Of a stretch of 15,678 nucleotides of DNA, positions 1 to 8,746 are shown in pieces (within the stretch, counting starts at the first letter, position 1; every line of letters starts with the position of its first letter). Both the position numbers and the translations under genes were made by a program. The notes below the pieces were generated by a model. The model was not told the DNA's origin and did not search any database. It saw only the letters and a program-made list of their open reading frames with translations. The stretch spans positions 1-15,678 of the forward strand of contig JAAAIG010000874.1 in assembly GCA_015852425.1 (NCBI GenBank), written 5' to 3'. The stretch comes from Gryganskiella cystojenkinii. Lineage: Eukaryota; Mortierellomycota; Mortierellomycetes; Mortierellales; Mortierellaceae.

Positions 1-3000
1 GTACTCCCAGCACCCCCGGCACCCATTGCGCCTGTAGCGCCAATTTTACCTATAGCACCTATCGCCAAGGATCAAAACCCGAATAAAACCAGGCGCAACT
101 CCTCACAAGGCGCCCCGGAGCGGCGTCAGGAGATTCCATATAGCTATGCCAACCGAAGACCTACTCCTCCGCCAAATGCCATCTCGGAGCCTCGAGCCAG
201 GAGGAAATTAACCAGTACCAACGCTATCGCCCTCGGTCCCTCAAGACTGGATCGAATCAAAGCTCGCCGTGGAAGTGAGGATCAGCAGACTCAACAAATG
301 CACGATACAGGACAGGACGAGAATCGGACAAGAAATGACCAGAGCCAAGCACAGCAGGCTCCTCACGGACATGATATGAAATCCGACCCCGGTCCTGCAG
401 ATATGGATATTGAACCTGGTCAAATCCTGAACCTCTTTCTGCTTCAAGCCGTACCGGATCAATACCAGAGCAATAACCCACATCCAGAGCCAGTGACGAA
501 TCCAAGGGTGCATTCGCGGTCCCGATCAAGAGATGCTATTGTTGCCCTTTCATCTTCAGAGCGTCGTTCTAGATCAAAGTCAAGGTCGAGCGCAGGATTC
601 GTAAGAAAACCAAAAGAAGAACGATTGAAATCGGATTTGCGACGACGCCCATCCCACGATACCAAATTCTCACGACAGCGATCACCGAGCGTGGAGGTTG
701 GTGATTCTCACAATAAGCGTGGAAGGATGGATTCACTAGGCCGTCAAGTACGATCACCAATCTTGGATCAGGCCGATTTTAAACGCGAAAGAAGAGACAG
801 TCAAAGGAGTCGTCGATCACGGTCTCCCGTGGCGGACATCCCGGGAATCGGACGTGAACGGAGGAATAATCAACCAGTTCGTCGTTCGCGCTCGCGGTCA
901 CCACGAATTGAGGTATCCAATTTTGACCGAGGAAGGAGAACCAGTCCAATGCGTCGTCGATCACGATCGCCAGTCATGAATGAAAGCCCAGAGTTCAATC
1001 GCGGAAGGAGAAACAGTCCAAGGCGTCGTCGATCTCGCCCACCCCCCAAGGACGCACCTGAGGTTCCCCGAGGAAGGAGGGAAAGTCCAAGAGGCCTCCG
1101 AACCCGTTCGCCAGTCGAAAAATCACCCGAGCTTAAAATCGGGACGAAAAGTCCAAAAAGCCGTCGATCGCCATCGCATAGCACAGCACTCGCTAGCTCG
1201 GAGCCAGAGACTACAACTTTAAATCGCCCTCGATCACCTGCTCCAGCCAACAAGGCCGCGAATTTCGAGCGTCAAGAGAACATTACAAAGCGCCGTCGAT
1301 CACCATCGCGGAGCTTGGAAACAACTAAGATTGAGCGTAAGAGGAGCCATAGTCCAACAACCCATCGATCTCCCTCGCCAGCCTTGGAGAAGCTCGAATG
1401 GGACCAGAGGGATAAGAGTCCTGGTGTCCGCCGATCACTCACGCCAATCGTGAATGCGCCTAAAGTCGATCGCAGAAATTCGAGTCTGGGGAGCCGTCGG
1501 TCGTTGTCACCAAATTCGGACACCGTCGATTTTGAACTTGAGAAGAATCCAGTAGGTCATCAACGACATTCGCCAAGCCCAGCGAACGTTATTTCTGTCT
1601 CCAGCCGCCGGTCAAGGAGCCCGAGTGTTCATCAGTTGCGGTCGCCAGGCCTCGGTCTTGACGATCTTGAGGATCTTGCGGATCTAGAGTGGTTTGACAA
1701 TTCAAGCCCAGGACACTGGTCTCGATCTCCAAGCAATGACAATCATCGAAATGCCCACCCGAGCCGCGAGAGATCCTGCCCAAGAGTACAGGACTCGAAG
1801 TCGCCTCTCTTATCGCACAGGAAGGAACGGAATCCATCTTGCTCTCCCGATGGTTATAGGGCTACGCATCATCAAGATCTGAGTCGCCAAACAGTCCCAG
1901 AAAGTCCAGCCGCACGATCTCATAGGAGGGAAGCATCTCCGCCGCCTACTCGGACAGATAGTTTTGATATGTCATCAGTCCCGACAGGACCACGTGTCAG
2001 GGAATCCAGCCAGGACCGATTCAAAGCGTCATGGAGGGAATCGCGTCGCTCGCGTAGGACGCCATCTCCACCCCCGCCTCGCGGCGACCTTTACCCTCGT
2101 CCACGTTCACCTAGAAGACAGGAAAGACAGGATGACCGGCGTAGTAAAGCTAGAGATGAATCGTATCCTGTCGCTTCCAGGTCACGCAGTAGAAAGAGAT
2201 CACCTATACGTCCACCTCGTCGAAACTTGGACGACCGAGATATCCCGGACGGACAACGACGTAGGCAACAATCCCGCTCTCCGGCTCACTCACAAAGATC
2301 GCGTCAGCCAAGTTCCTCACAAGATGAACGAGGAGGCCGACCGTCGCGCCGCCGGGAGGAGACAGCACTTCCTGTTGCAGATAAAGAAGAGCCTGCTGGA
2401 AGTTCAATGCCAACGGCTACGTCGGCATCTACTGTAGAGGCGTATGCCGAGCTGAAACCTCCTAAAAGCATCGTTGCTGCCTCTAATGACGCACCAGATC
2501 CTCCTGCACCCTCTTTTGAGCCCAAGCCTCGAAAGCCTTTGTTACCACAGAGTGCACTAAAGCCTTATGGTCGTTCCCAATTTTTCAAGACCAACGATCC
2601 TTCAGTTGTCAAGACCAACGGCCCCTTAGCTCTCAAGACGAACGATCCCCCAGCTCTCAAAGCCAACGATCCCTCAACTGACAAGACTGACGATTCTCCA
2701 GCTGTCAAGACCAACGATTTCCCAGCTGTCAGGATCAACGATCCCTCAACTGACAACACCAACGATTCCGCAGCTGTCAAGACCAACGACCCTTCGGTTG
2801 TCAGGATCAACGATCCATTAGCTCTCAAGACCAACGATTCTTCAGCTGTCAAGACCAACAATCCTTCAGTTGTCAAGACCAGCGATCCTCCAGCTGACAA
2901 GACCAACGATTCCCCAACTGTCAGGATCAGCGATCCCTCAACTGACAAGATCAACGATTCCCCAGCTGTCAAGACCAACGATTCCCCGCTTGCCCTTGTC

Positions 3001-4263
3001 AAACAGGAGGGTACACCTGCTCGGAACGATTCTCAAACTTTTGAACCCAGGCAGAGTGCCGTTTCTGTGAGACACAGTGGACCCCTTCGTCCTCGAGAGG
3101 ACCCTATAGCGCCGCTTTCCAAGAAAGAATCGTCAGCAACACCGCGCACAGATCAGGAAGTCGAGATCTCACCCAAGAAGAAGTTGATAAAGTTGGTCAG
3201 GAATCGAGCCCTGTCCGATGTTCCTGAGACTGGTGTTGGATCCACTTTGGACACCACAATCGCGAACCAAAAGCCATCCGCAGATATCAGCAAGATCGGT
3301 TCCGCTCCAGACACTACGAACGGGAGCCAAAAATCATCCTCAGTTGCCAGCCAGATCGAATCACCCTCTAAGGATCTTGGAAAGACAGGATCGCCTGCAC
3401 ATCATCGCATCACGGAATCTCGACTACGCTTAGAGACCACCAGATCGCCTCGTGATACCAGAAAGCTGATCACGTTGGAGAAGAAGGAAACACAGGAAGC
3501 GGCGAAAGTACCAACGACGTCTGTGACGCCTGTAGCGCCCCTTATACGTGTACAGCAACGCTCGAAAACGTCTGCTCCCATTATCACGAAAACTGAAGAA
3601 ATGACGAATCCTGTTCGAAAGCGAGAGATGTTTGATGAATTCGATGCAGGGGGGCTGCAAGATCAGCGACCAGTCACATTCAAGCGCAGCCGACGGCTCG
3701 TTCTAGAACAACCACCTTCGCCTTTTGACGAGATCAAACTGGAGGAGAGTGTCCGATCCTCGACTTTGAAGACTCCGATGATGGGCGATGAAGTCGGTTC
3801 CCCCCCGGATGAGGTCGAGCAGGTCGTGTTCCGACACCAGAGACAATTGTCGGGCCCGCTCTTTCCACGTGTTCAACAGCCTCCCACGATCCGGAACTTG
3901 GAGGAGGCTGTCAAAGCGACAGCGGCATCCTTGATGACGATGACGGCCACAATTGCAGAGCGACCGCTTGGAGGACCCAAGGACAACGCAGCAGTGACGA
4001 GGAAGCAGCCATCGTTGCCAGCATCTGTAGCGAGCCCAGATCGAGTCTTGTTCATGCGTCCGAATCGAAAGGCATTTGACTTTTCAGAGCCGTTTGATCT
4101 ATCTGCACCTTTATCGTATGAGACCTCAACGTCGTCGTCATCCATAACCAGGATTTCAACGTCGACCAGGGTCGGAGAGAGTAATGGCGATGTAGGTGGA
4201 GACGGGACTCCAACAGAAACACGACGAGTCATGAATCTTCCGAAGCGGTCCAAAAAGCCTTGA
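1..4263 (+). CDS. Ser/Arg-rich repetitive disordered protein, 5'-truncated by window edge
   Basis: One frame is open from base 1 to the TGA at 4261-4263 (1420 codons). The first in-window ATG at 298 is not the start, because the frame is open with similar composition (Pro/Ala-rich, then basic) for the 99 codons before it; the true 5' end lies outside. No catalytic or folded domain is recognisable. Window residues about 169-795 are rich in RS, RSRSP and RRRS motifs, like splicing-associated SR/SRRM-type nuclear proteins. Residues 863-998 are 17 octapeptides. The C-terminal third is Ser/Thr/Pro-rich with scattered basic clusters and ends in a Lys/Arg-rich tail (PKRSKKP), possibly a nuclear signal. 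A nuclear scaffold or RNA-processing role with SRPK- or CDK-type phosphorylation is inferred from composition only. The family cannot be named without the missing N-terminus. Confidence 0.85.
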   Translation, partial: VLPAPPAPIAPVAPILPIAPIAKDQNPNKTRRNSSQGAPERRQEIPYSYANRRPTPPPNAISEPRARRKLTSTNAIALGPSRLDRIKARRGSEDQQTQQMHDTGQDENRTRNDQSQAQQAPHGHDMKSDPGPADMDIEPGQILNLFLLQAVPDQYQSNNPHPEPVTNPRVHSRSRSRDAIVALSSSERRSRSKSRSSAGFVRKPKEERLKSDLRRRPSHDTKFSRQRSPSVEVGDSHNKRGRMDSLGRQVRSPILDQADFKRERRDSQRSRRSRSPVADIPGIGRERRNNQPVRRSRSRSPRIEVSNFDRGRRTSPMRRRSRSPVMNESPEFNRGRRNSPRRRRSRPPPKDAPEVPRGRRESPRGLRTRSPVEKSPELKIGTKSPKSRRSPSHSTALASSEPETTTLNRPRSPAPANKAANFERQENITKRRRSPSRSLETTKIERKRSHSPTTHRSPSPALEKLEWDQRDKSPGVRRSLTPIVNAPKVDRRNSSLGSRRSLSPNSDTVDFELEKNPVGHQRHSPSPANVISVSSRRSRSPSVHQLRSPGLGLDDLEDLADLEWFDNSSPGHWSRSPSNDNHRNAHPSRERSCPRVQDSKSPLLSHRKERNPSCSPDGYRATHHQDLSRQTVPESPAARSHRREASPPPTRTDSFDMSSVPTGPRVRESSQDRFKASWRESRRSRRTPSPPPPRGDLYPRPRSPRRQERQDDRRSKARDESYPVASRSRSRKRSPIRPPRRNLDDRDIPDGQRRRQQSRSPAHSQRSRQPSSSQDERGGRPSRRREETALPVADKEEPAGSSMPTATSASTVEAYAELKPPKSIVAASNDAPDPPAPSFEPKPRKPLLPQSALKPYGRSQFFKTNDPSVVKTNGPLALKTNDPPALKANDPSTDKTDDSPAVKTNDFPAVRINDPSTDNTNDSAAVKTNDPSVVRINDPLALKTNDSSAVKTNNPSVVKTSDPPADKTNDSPTVRISDPSTDKINDSPAVKTNDSPLALVKQEGTPARNDSQTFEPRQSAVSVRHSGPLRPREDPIAPLSKKESSATPRTDQEVEISPKKKLIKLVRNRALSDVPETGVGSTLDTTIANQKPSADISKIGSAPDTTNGSQKSSSVASQIESPSKDLGKTGSPAHHRITESRLRLETTRSPRDTRKLITLEKKETQEAAKVPTTSVTPVAPLIRVQQRSKTSAPIITKTEEMTNPVRKREMFDEFDAGGLQDQRPVTFKRSRRLVLEQPPSPFDEIKLEESVRSSTLKTPMMGDEVGSPPDEVEQVVFRHQRQLSGPLFPRVQQPPTIRNLEEAVKATAASLMTMTATIAERPLGGPKDNAAVTRKQPSLPASVASPDRVLFMRPNRKAFDFSEPFDLSAPLSYETSTSSSSITRISTSTRVGESNGDVGGDGTPTETRRVMNLPKRSKKP
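661..1630 (+). repeat. Degenerate SR/SP tandem repeat, about 20-25 residues per unit
   Basis: Within the SR-rich protein, an R-R-S-x-S-P or R-S-P core recurs at near-regular spacing. The core prolines lie at 685, 757, 826, 901, 970, 1039, 1111, 1171, 1237, 1303, 1372, 1444, 1510 and 1573, so steps are 60-75 nt. The best-conserved units (about 780-1120) also share a linker with a Phe or Pro and then G-R-R-x-S-P. This suggests growth by tandem duplication followed by divergence. Each unit offers a proline-directed Ser next to Arg. Confidence 0.75.
2587..2994 (+). repeat. 17 x 24-nt tandem repeat encoding octapeptides (consensus KTNDPSVV / KTNDSPAV)
   Basis: Seventeen 24-nt units run without a single insertion or deletion, each encoding eight residues of the form (K/R)(T/I)N-D-(P/S)-x-x-(V/L/D). 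Variants fall into recurring sets ending PSVV, PLAL, PSTD and SPAV. The pair PSTD-then-DS(P/A)AV appears at units 4-5, 7-8 and 15-16, and PSVV-then-PLAL at units 1-2 and 9-10. Multi-unit blocks were therefore probably duplicated. Because the unit is a multiple of three and lacks stops in several frames, spurious open frames run across it on both strands. Confidence 0.95.
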
Positions 4264-4388
4264 AAGTTGAAGGTGTCGGCGCCGATGTTGTCGATGTAGT
4301 TTTATTGTCACTGGTCGATGGATTAAATGAGCAGTAAAAACGTGAACATAAATTGTTGTCGTACGAATCCATTCCGAATCCCTCAAAA

Positions 4389-4443
4389 AATAAAGTTGAT
4401 ACAGTAGGTCAGATGTCCAGGAGGCCGAGGAAAACAGAATAAA
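4389..4443 (+). terminator. Candidate polyadenylation signals of the SR-rich gene
   Basis: Two AATAAA hexamers lie at 4389-4394 and 4438-4443, about 125 and 175 nt after the stop codon, on the coding strand of the upstream gene. The spacing fits a fungal 3' UTR. The cleavage site cannot be fixed from sequence. Confidence 0.4.
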
Positions 4444-6809
4444 CATGACCATTGTCCTGTGTAAAGTGACACTTTTGATTGACACTAATAATGCTTCAAG
4501 AGATGAGAAAAAGCCCCTTCGTCATGTTTTTTTGCAACTGGGACGATTTTCTTTCGAAATCGAACCAAGCGTCAGGAAGAAAGAGGTGAGAAAAGAGAGT
4601 GCTTTTCCTCAATTGTTCATTTCCTGACTACTGTATTTCTTGATGCAAAAAAGCCACACACTTTCATCTACTCACCAAGGAATCAAACATACACGACAAG
4701 AAGATGAGGAGGGCAAGACGACAAAAAAAGAACAGGGGGTTTATCAGATTAGAGTTGACAGGGGAGATGACGAGATGGCCAGTGTTGTTTAGGTTTTCTT
4801 GAAATTCTTCTTCCTCCACATCCTTTTCCCAATGCTCTCGTTTTTTTCATTTTTATTCTCCACGGGGAGGAAGATTGAGTTGTGCTGCATAAAATGGAAA
4901 GCGTAGAATGGCGGAAGGCAAGGGAGGGATTTTTTTTTTTGGCTCTTGCCTTCATTTGAGGAGAAGAAAGTAAAAAAAAAAAAAAGGTAAAACGCGCGTC
5001 GCCAACATAGTATCTCTTCTAAGTATCAGGTTTCGACTTCTTGAACAAACATCATATCGCGATTATACAGAAGGAGAAAAAATACCGCCTGCGCACAGCA
5101 GTAACGAGTGTAAAAGCCTCGCCTGACACATGCAAAAAACCAAAGAAAAACTCTGGGGAGGTTTCGCTTTGCGGCCCTGGAGGTGGTTTGAACAGCTCAA
5201 ACTCGCTAGTCTCCCACCAATCCCCGCCAACAACAGAAACAACAACAGCAACAGTAACTAAGCCCTAAAAAAAGGGCGGGCAGACAGCTGTCCGTGGACT
5301 TGGAAAAGCTTCTTGATTGCATTGTCCTTGTGCAACCATGCAAGCGAAAGCAAAGAAAAAAAATAATTCACCCACAAACTCGGCCTTTTCTTTGTTGTTG
5401 GTCGAGTTGCGTCCGTTGGAAGCTGACGAGACAAACAATTGAAGGCTACTAAGATTTCACCCATCAATGCCCCTTGAAGGAAGAGAGGAGTGTTTGGCAT
5501 TTTTTTTTTTTTGGTGTTATTGTGGTTGATGCCCCGATCCCACATGTGCCGTCAATTCAAAACACAACGCAGTCGACTGCTTTCTTTCTTTTTCCATCAA
5601 TTCTCACATGGATGTGGGAGAAAGGTCGGTTGTCGAAGGTCTCACTTAACGTTGGAGAAGAATAAGAAGAAAGCTATCGCACGAACTATTGTCTCCCTTT
5701 AGTGTGGTTCTTTCTCTTGACAACGCGTTCTTGATCATTTTTCTTCTTTTTCGATTTCGGTGCGATCAACCATACGTTGCGAGAGGAAAAATTCTTCATT
5801 CAACCTTTACAAATGATGCAAAGAGTAAACGCAAGGCCTGATTTACTACTCTGTCCAAGATGATTGTGCCGGTAACGATTGAACTCTGAACAAGAAAGTG
5901 TGCCCTCAACACCACGAAAACAAAAAAAGAAAGAGGTCTACTCCCACAACTTCGCCATAAGACACAGGCCACTCGAAGCAAGAGCCTGGGGAGGGGGGTT
6001 TGCTCACTCACCTGGCTCAGTTGTGGGGCGAGAGAAAAAGCGATGTGTTGGGTGTGAAGGTCTTGGAATTTTGGACGAAAGGAAACAAGAGAAAATGCTT
6101 GAGAGCAATCCGTGGACATGTGGGGTTCACAAGAAAAAAAAAGGTGGGAGAGAAAAAGAGGACAGGGCACGCGTGCGGTCCCCGTTGTCGTTTCTGCAGT
6201 AGTTGATTGAATCGAGAGTTTGATCCAACTACCCACACACACATCGCTGGTCATTTGGCATCTCTGAAGGAAACCCGGATCGACGGGTGAATATGAAATG
6301 AACCTTTTGTGTCGAGAAGGGAACGCCATATTTAACGCGTAGGCCTGGTTCATTTCACTCTCACTTCTACGATTTTCATAGTGTTTGACAATATCGTCCA
6401 TTGACAGCAGAAACAAACAAGTAAAGAGAAAAAATCACTTTATCAAGGGCTGAATGAACAAGAAGGACGGAGGGAGGAAAGCATCGGTTTCTACCGTCTG
6501 AACATCGTTTGTTTGTCACTGTATGTTTTATCGAATACAAAGTAGTAAGCATCAAAACAACGCTTTCTTTCTCTTGCTGTTTTGACGGTCAAGCTTTCTT
6601 CATTAGGATAACCAAACAAACCCCACTAGACAAGCCAGCCCTTTCGGCCAAGAGCCATTAGCCAAAAAGATCATCCTCACAAAAAGAGAGCTCACTCTGT
6701 TGTCTGGCTTTCCTTGCAAAAAGGCGCTGTAGCACCTTTGAATTTTTTTTTTGCCCTCGCATGAATCAACAATATCAGCCATAAAATCTATCAAACCCGA
6801 GGCCCACAT
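4444..6809. other. Gene-free spacer rich in homopolymers
   Basis: No gene is supported here. The stretch contains long A or T runs (T11 at 4930-4940, A14 at 4972-4985, T13 at 5500-5512, T10 at 6743-6752) and alternating purine-rich and pyrimidine-rich segments. A scan for tRNA B-box-like motifs found nothing that folds. The longest open frames (for example minus strand up to 6416) resemble no known family and overlap open frames on the other strand. The spacer probably holds the 3' UTR of the SR gene and the distal promoter of the lipid-transfer gene. Confidence 0.6.
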
Positions 6810-6954
6810 TTGTTTTCCTTCTTTTCTTTCTTTTCTTTTTTTTTTCTCCCCTAAGACTTTCTCTTCATATACTCTCCACATCCCAGTACTCGCCCCTCTC
6901 CCTCTTTCTTCCTCGCCCTCCCACTAAGTAAAAAGAACGCGAACATCAATTATC
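6810..6954 (+). promoter_or_regulatory. Pyrimidine-rich core promoter / 5' leader of the CRAL-TRIO gene
   Basis: From about 6810 to 6923 the plus strand is almost entirely C/T with TTTTC and CCTC runs. A short A-rich leader follows, ending in ATC immediately before the ATG at 6955, which puts A at -3. CT-rich tracts just upstream of the start are typical of strongly expressed fungal genes. No clear TATA box is seen apart from a weak CATATA near 6867. Confidence 0.4.
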
Positions 6955-8494
6955 ATGTCGTCTCCCGCTTCCTCCACCGCTCCCGTCTCGACCTATGTCC
7001 CACCCGTGATTTCGAACGAAGGTCGTCTTGGCCACTTAACCGCCGAACAAACGATCAAGCTTCAACAGTTCTGGGTCAAACTTTATGACATCTTTGATGG
7101 CAAGACTCAGTTCGATCAGACAGCTCCTTCCTCTTTCAAGGGTCAAGCTCGAGAGGAGGAGAATCCTGATGGCACACCTGCTGCCCCTGTTCAAAAATCG
7201 GGTTGGTTCGGTCGTGGCAAGTCTGCTTCCGAGTCTGGTCCCGTGGCTCCCCGCTTCACTGGTGCTCAACTCCACAAGACCTTCTGGAAGTTGACCATGA
7301 TGGATCATCCCGATCTTATTGTTCTCAAGGTACTGACGGACGAGGAATGCAGAGATGACTTCTTGGGCCAAAAGACAAAACTAAGTAACGAAATGGGCGT
7401 GTGATGACTAACAATATCTTTCGTTCTGTCTTGTATGTGTTGTATCGTTAAAAAACTATAATAGTTCATCCGTGCCCGCAAGTGGGTTTTGGAGGATGCC
7501 ATGAAGATGTTCTTGAACGCGCTCAAGTGGCGTATTGTCGAGCGTCTGGACGAGTTGATCGAGCTCTCAGATGTGGAACTGGATGCCAAATACCCCAAGT
7601 TCATTCAACAGATGAAGATCGGTAAGGGTTACCTCCGCGGTGCCGATCCTCTCGGTCGTCCCATGTCCGTCGTCAACACCCGTCTCCACCACAAGTCAGA
7701 TCAACCCGCTGAAACCATCCATCGCTTCACCCTCTACGTAAGGCATTCTCTTCTTTTCATGAAGCCTTTTGTTTTGACTACCAGGTTCTCTCCAATGGTT
7801 ATCCTAACTCATATGCTCTCTCTCTTTCATTTTTTTGTCCTTCACAAACAAATAGACCATGGAATGCGGTCGTACCGTCCTTCCCCACGGTGCCGAGACC
7901 GTCATTGTCATCTTTGATCTCTCCAAGTTTGGTCTCGACAATATGGATTGGGGCTTTGTCCGCCTGTTCGTCCAGTGCTTCGAGGCCTTCTATCCTGAGA
8001 CCCTCGGAGTCTGTGTCGTCCACTGCGCTCCATTCGTCTTCTGGGGTCTCTGGAAGTTGATCCAGCCTCTTCTCGACCCTGTTGTCGCTTCCAAGTTTGT
8101 CTTCACCCGAAACAACGCCGAGTTGCATAAGGTCGTCCCCCGTGAACGTCTCCCCATTATTCATTACGACGGTTTGGATGACTGGAAATACGAGTACATC
8201 CCTGCCGCTGCCGGTGAGAACGACAGGATGAAGGATACGGTCAAGAAAGAGGAGTTGTTGACGGAGCGTCATGGATTGGAGACTCGATTCGATGAGGTCA
8301 CCCGAGCCTGGATCAAGAACCCCGATGGCAAGAACAATACTGAGCGTGATGAGATTGCTGGTCAATTGAGAGAACAGTACGCTCGTCTCTCGCCTTACAT
8401 CCGCGCTGTAAACCTGTACCAACGCTGGGGTGTTGCCGTCAACGGTGAGGTCAACTGGACCTACAACGTCAAGGAGAAGGAAAAGAATGATTGA
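6955..8494 (+). CDS. CRAL-TRIO (Sec14/CSR1-like) phosphatidylinositol-transfer protein, 3 exons
   Basis: Exons are 6955-7329, 7465-7737 and 7856-8494 (428 aa). Introns 7330-7464 (135 bp) and 7738-7855 (118 bp) are GT...AG, both phase 0, with CTAAC branch-like sites at 7408-7412 and 7804-7808. The first join rebuilds the CRAL-TRIO N-terminal helix motif L-K-F-I-R-A-R-K-W (residues 124-132), followed by A-L-K-W-R. The lipid-binding domain spans about 175-325: GRP (189-191) with RLH (198-200), the Sec14-type YPE (262-264), and PLLDPVVASKFVF (287-299). After it comes GLDDWKYEY, then GENDRMKD, as in fungal CSR1-type proteins. Such cytosolic or membrane-associated proteins exchange phosphatidylinositol and other lipids between membranes. 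Residues 50-105 form a low-complexity linker. The start has A at -3. The exact paralogue (CSR1 versus other SFH) is uncertain. Confidence 0.92.
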
Positions 8495-8746
8495 AAAGAA
8501 TCCATATGTCTTTACCCTCTCCATACCCCATCTTTATCATGGCAAAATCTGTGTTGTCGTAGAGCAAGAGCATTGTCATTATTGCTGAGCAAGAATGCAA
8601 AGAGTTGCTATAATAATTAAAAATACAGAGTATTATTTCATTTTTTTTCAAGCCGTTTCTTTTTTATTCTAAAAAAAAAAACCCCCCTTTGAAAAGAAAG
8701 GTGACTGATTTTATGCGGATGCTTCTCATTTCATGATCGGTTAATA
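8495..8746. other. Convergent intergenic region with shared 3' ends
   Basis: This 252-bp gap separates the convergent lipid-transfer gene and formyltransferase gene. It holds an AT-rich stretch at 8610-8650, T8 at 8641-8648, and A11 followed by C6 at 8671-8687. No AATAAA is seen for the plus-strand gene; AT-rich TAATAATTAAAAAT near 8611 may serve. Confidence 0.5.
8663..8668 (-). terminator. Polyadenylation signal of the formyltransferase gene
   Basis: TTTATT on the plus strand reads AATAAA on the minus strand, about 80 nt downstream of the formyltransferase stop codon (8747-8749). Position and strand fit a 3'-end signal. Confidence 0.45.

Noticed and set aside
2587..2994. CRISPR-like array
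   Set aside because: The units are contiguous 24-nt coding repeats without spacers, in frame inside a long eukaryotic ORF.
4545..4575. tRNA B-box-like GGTTCGATTTC on the minus strand
   Set aside because: The flanking bases do not form a five-pair T stem and no A-box or acceptor stem is found at suitable distance.
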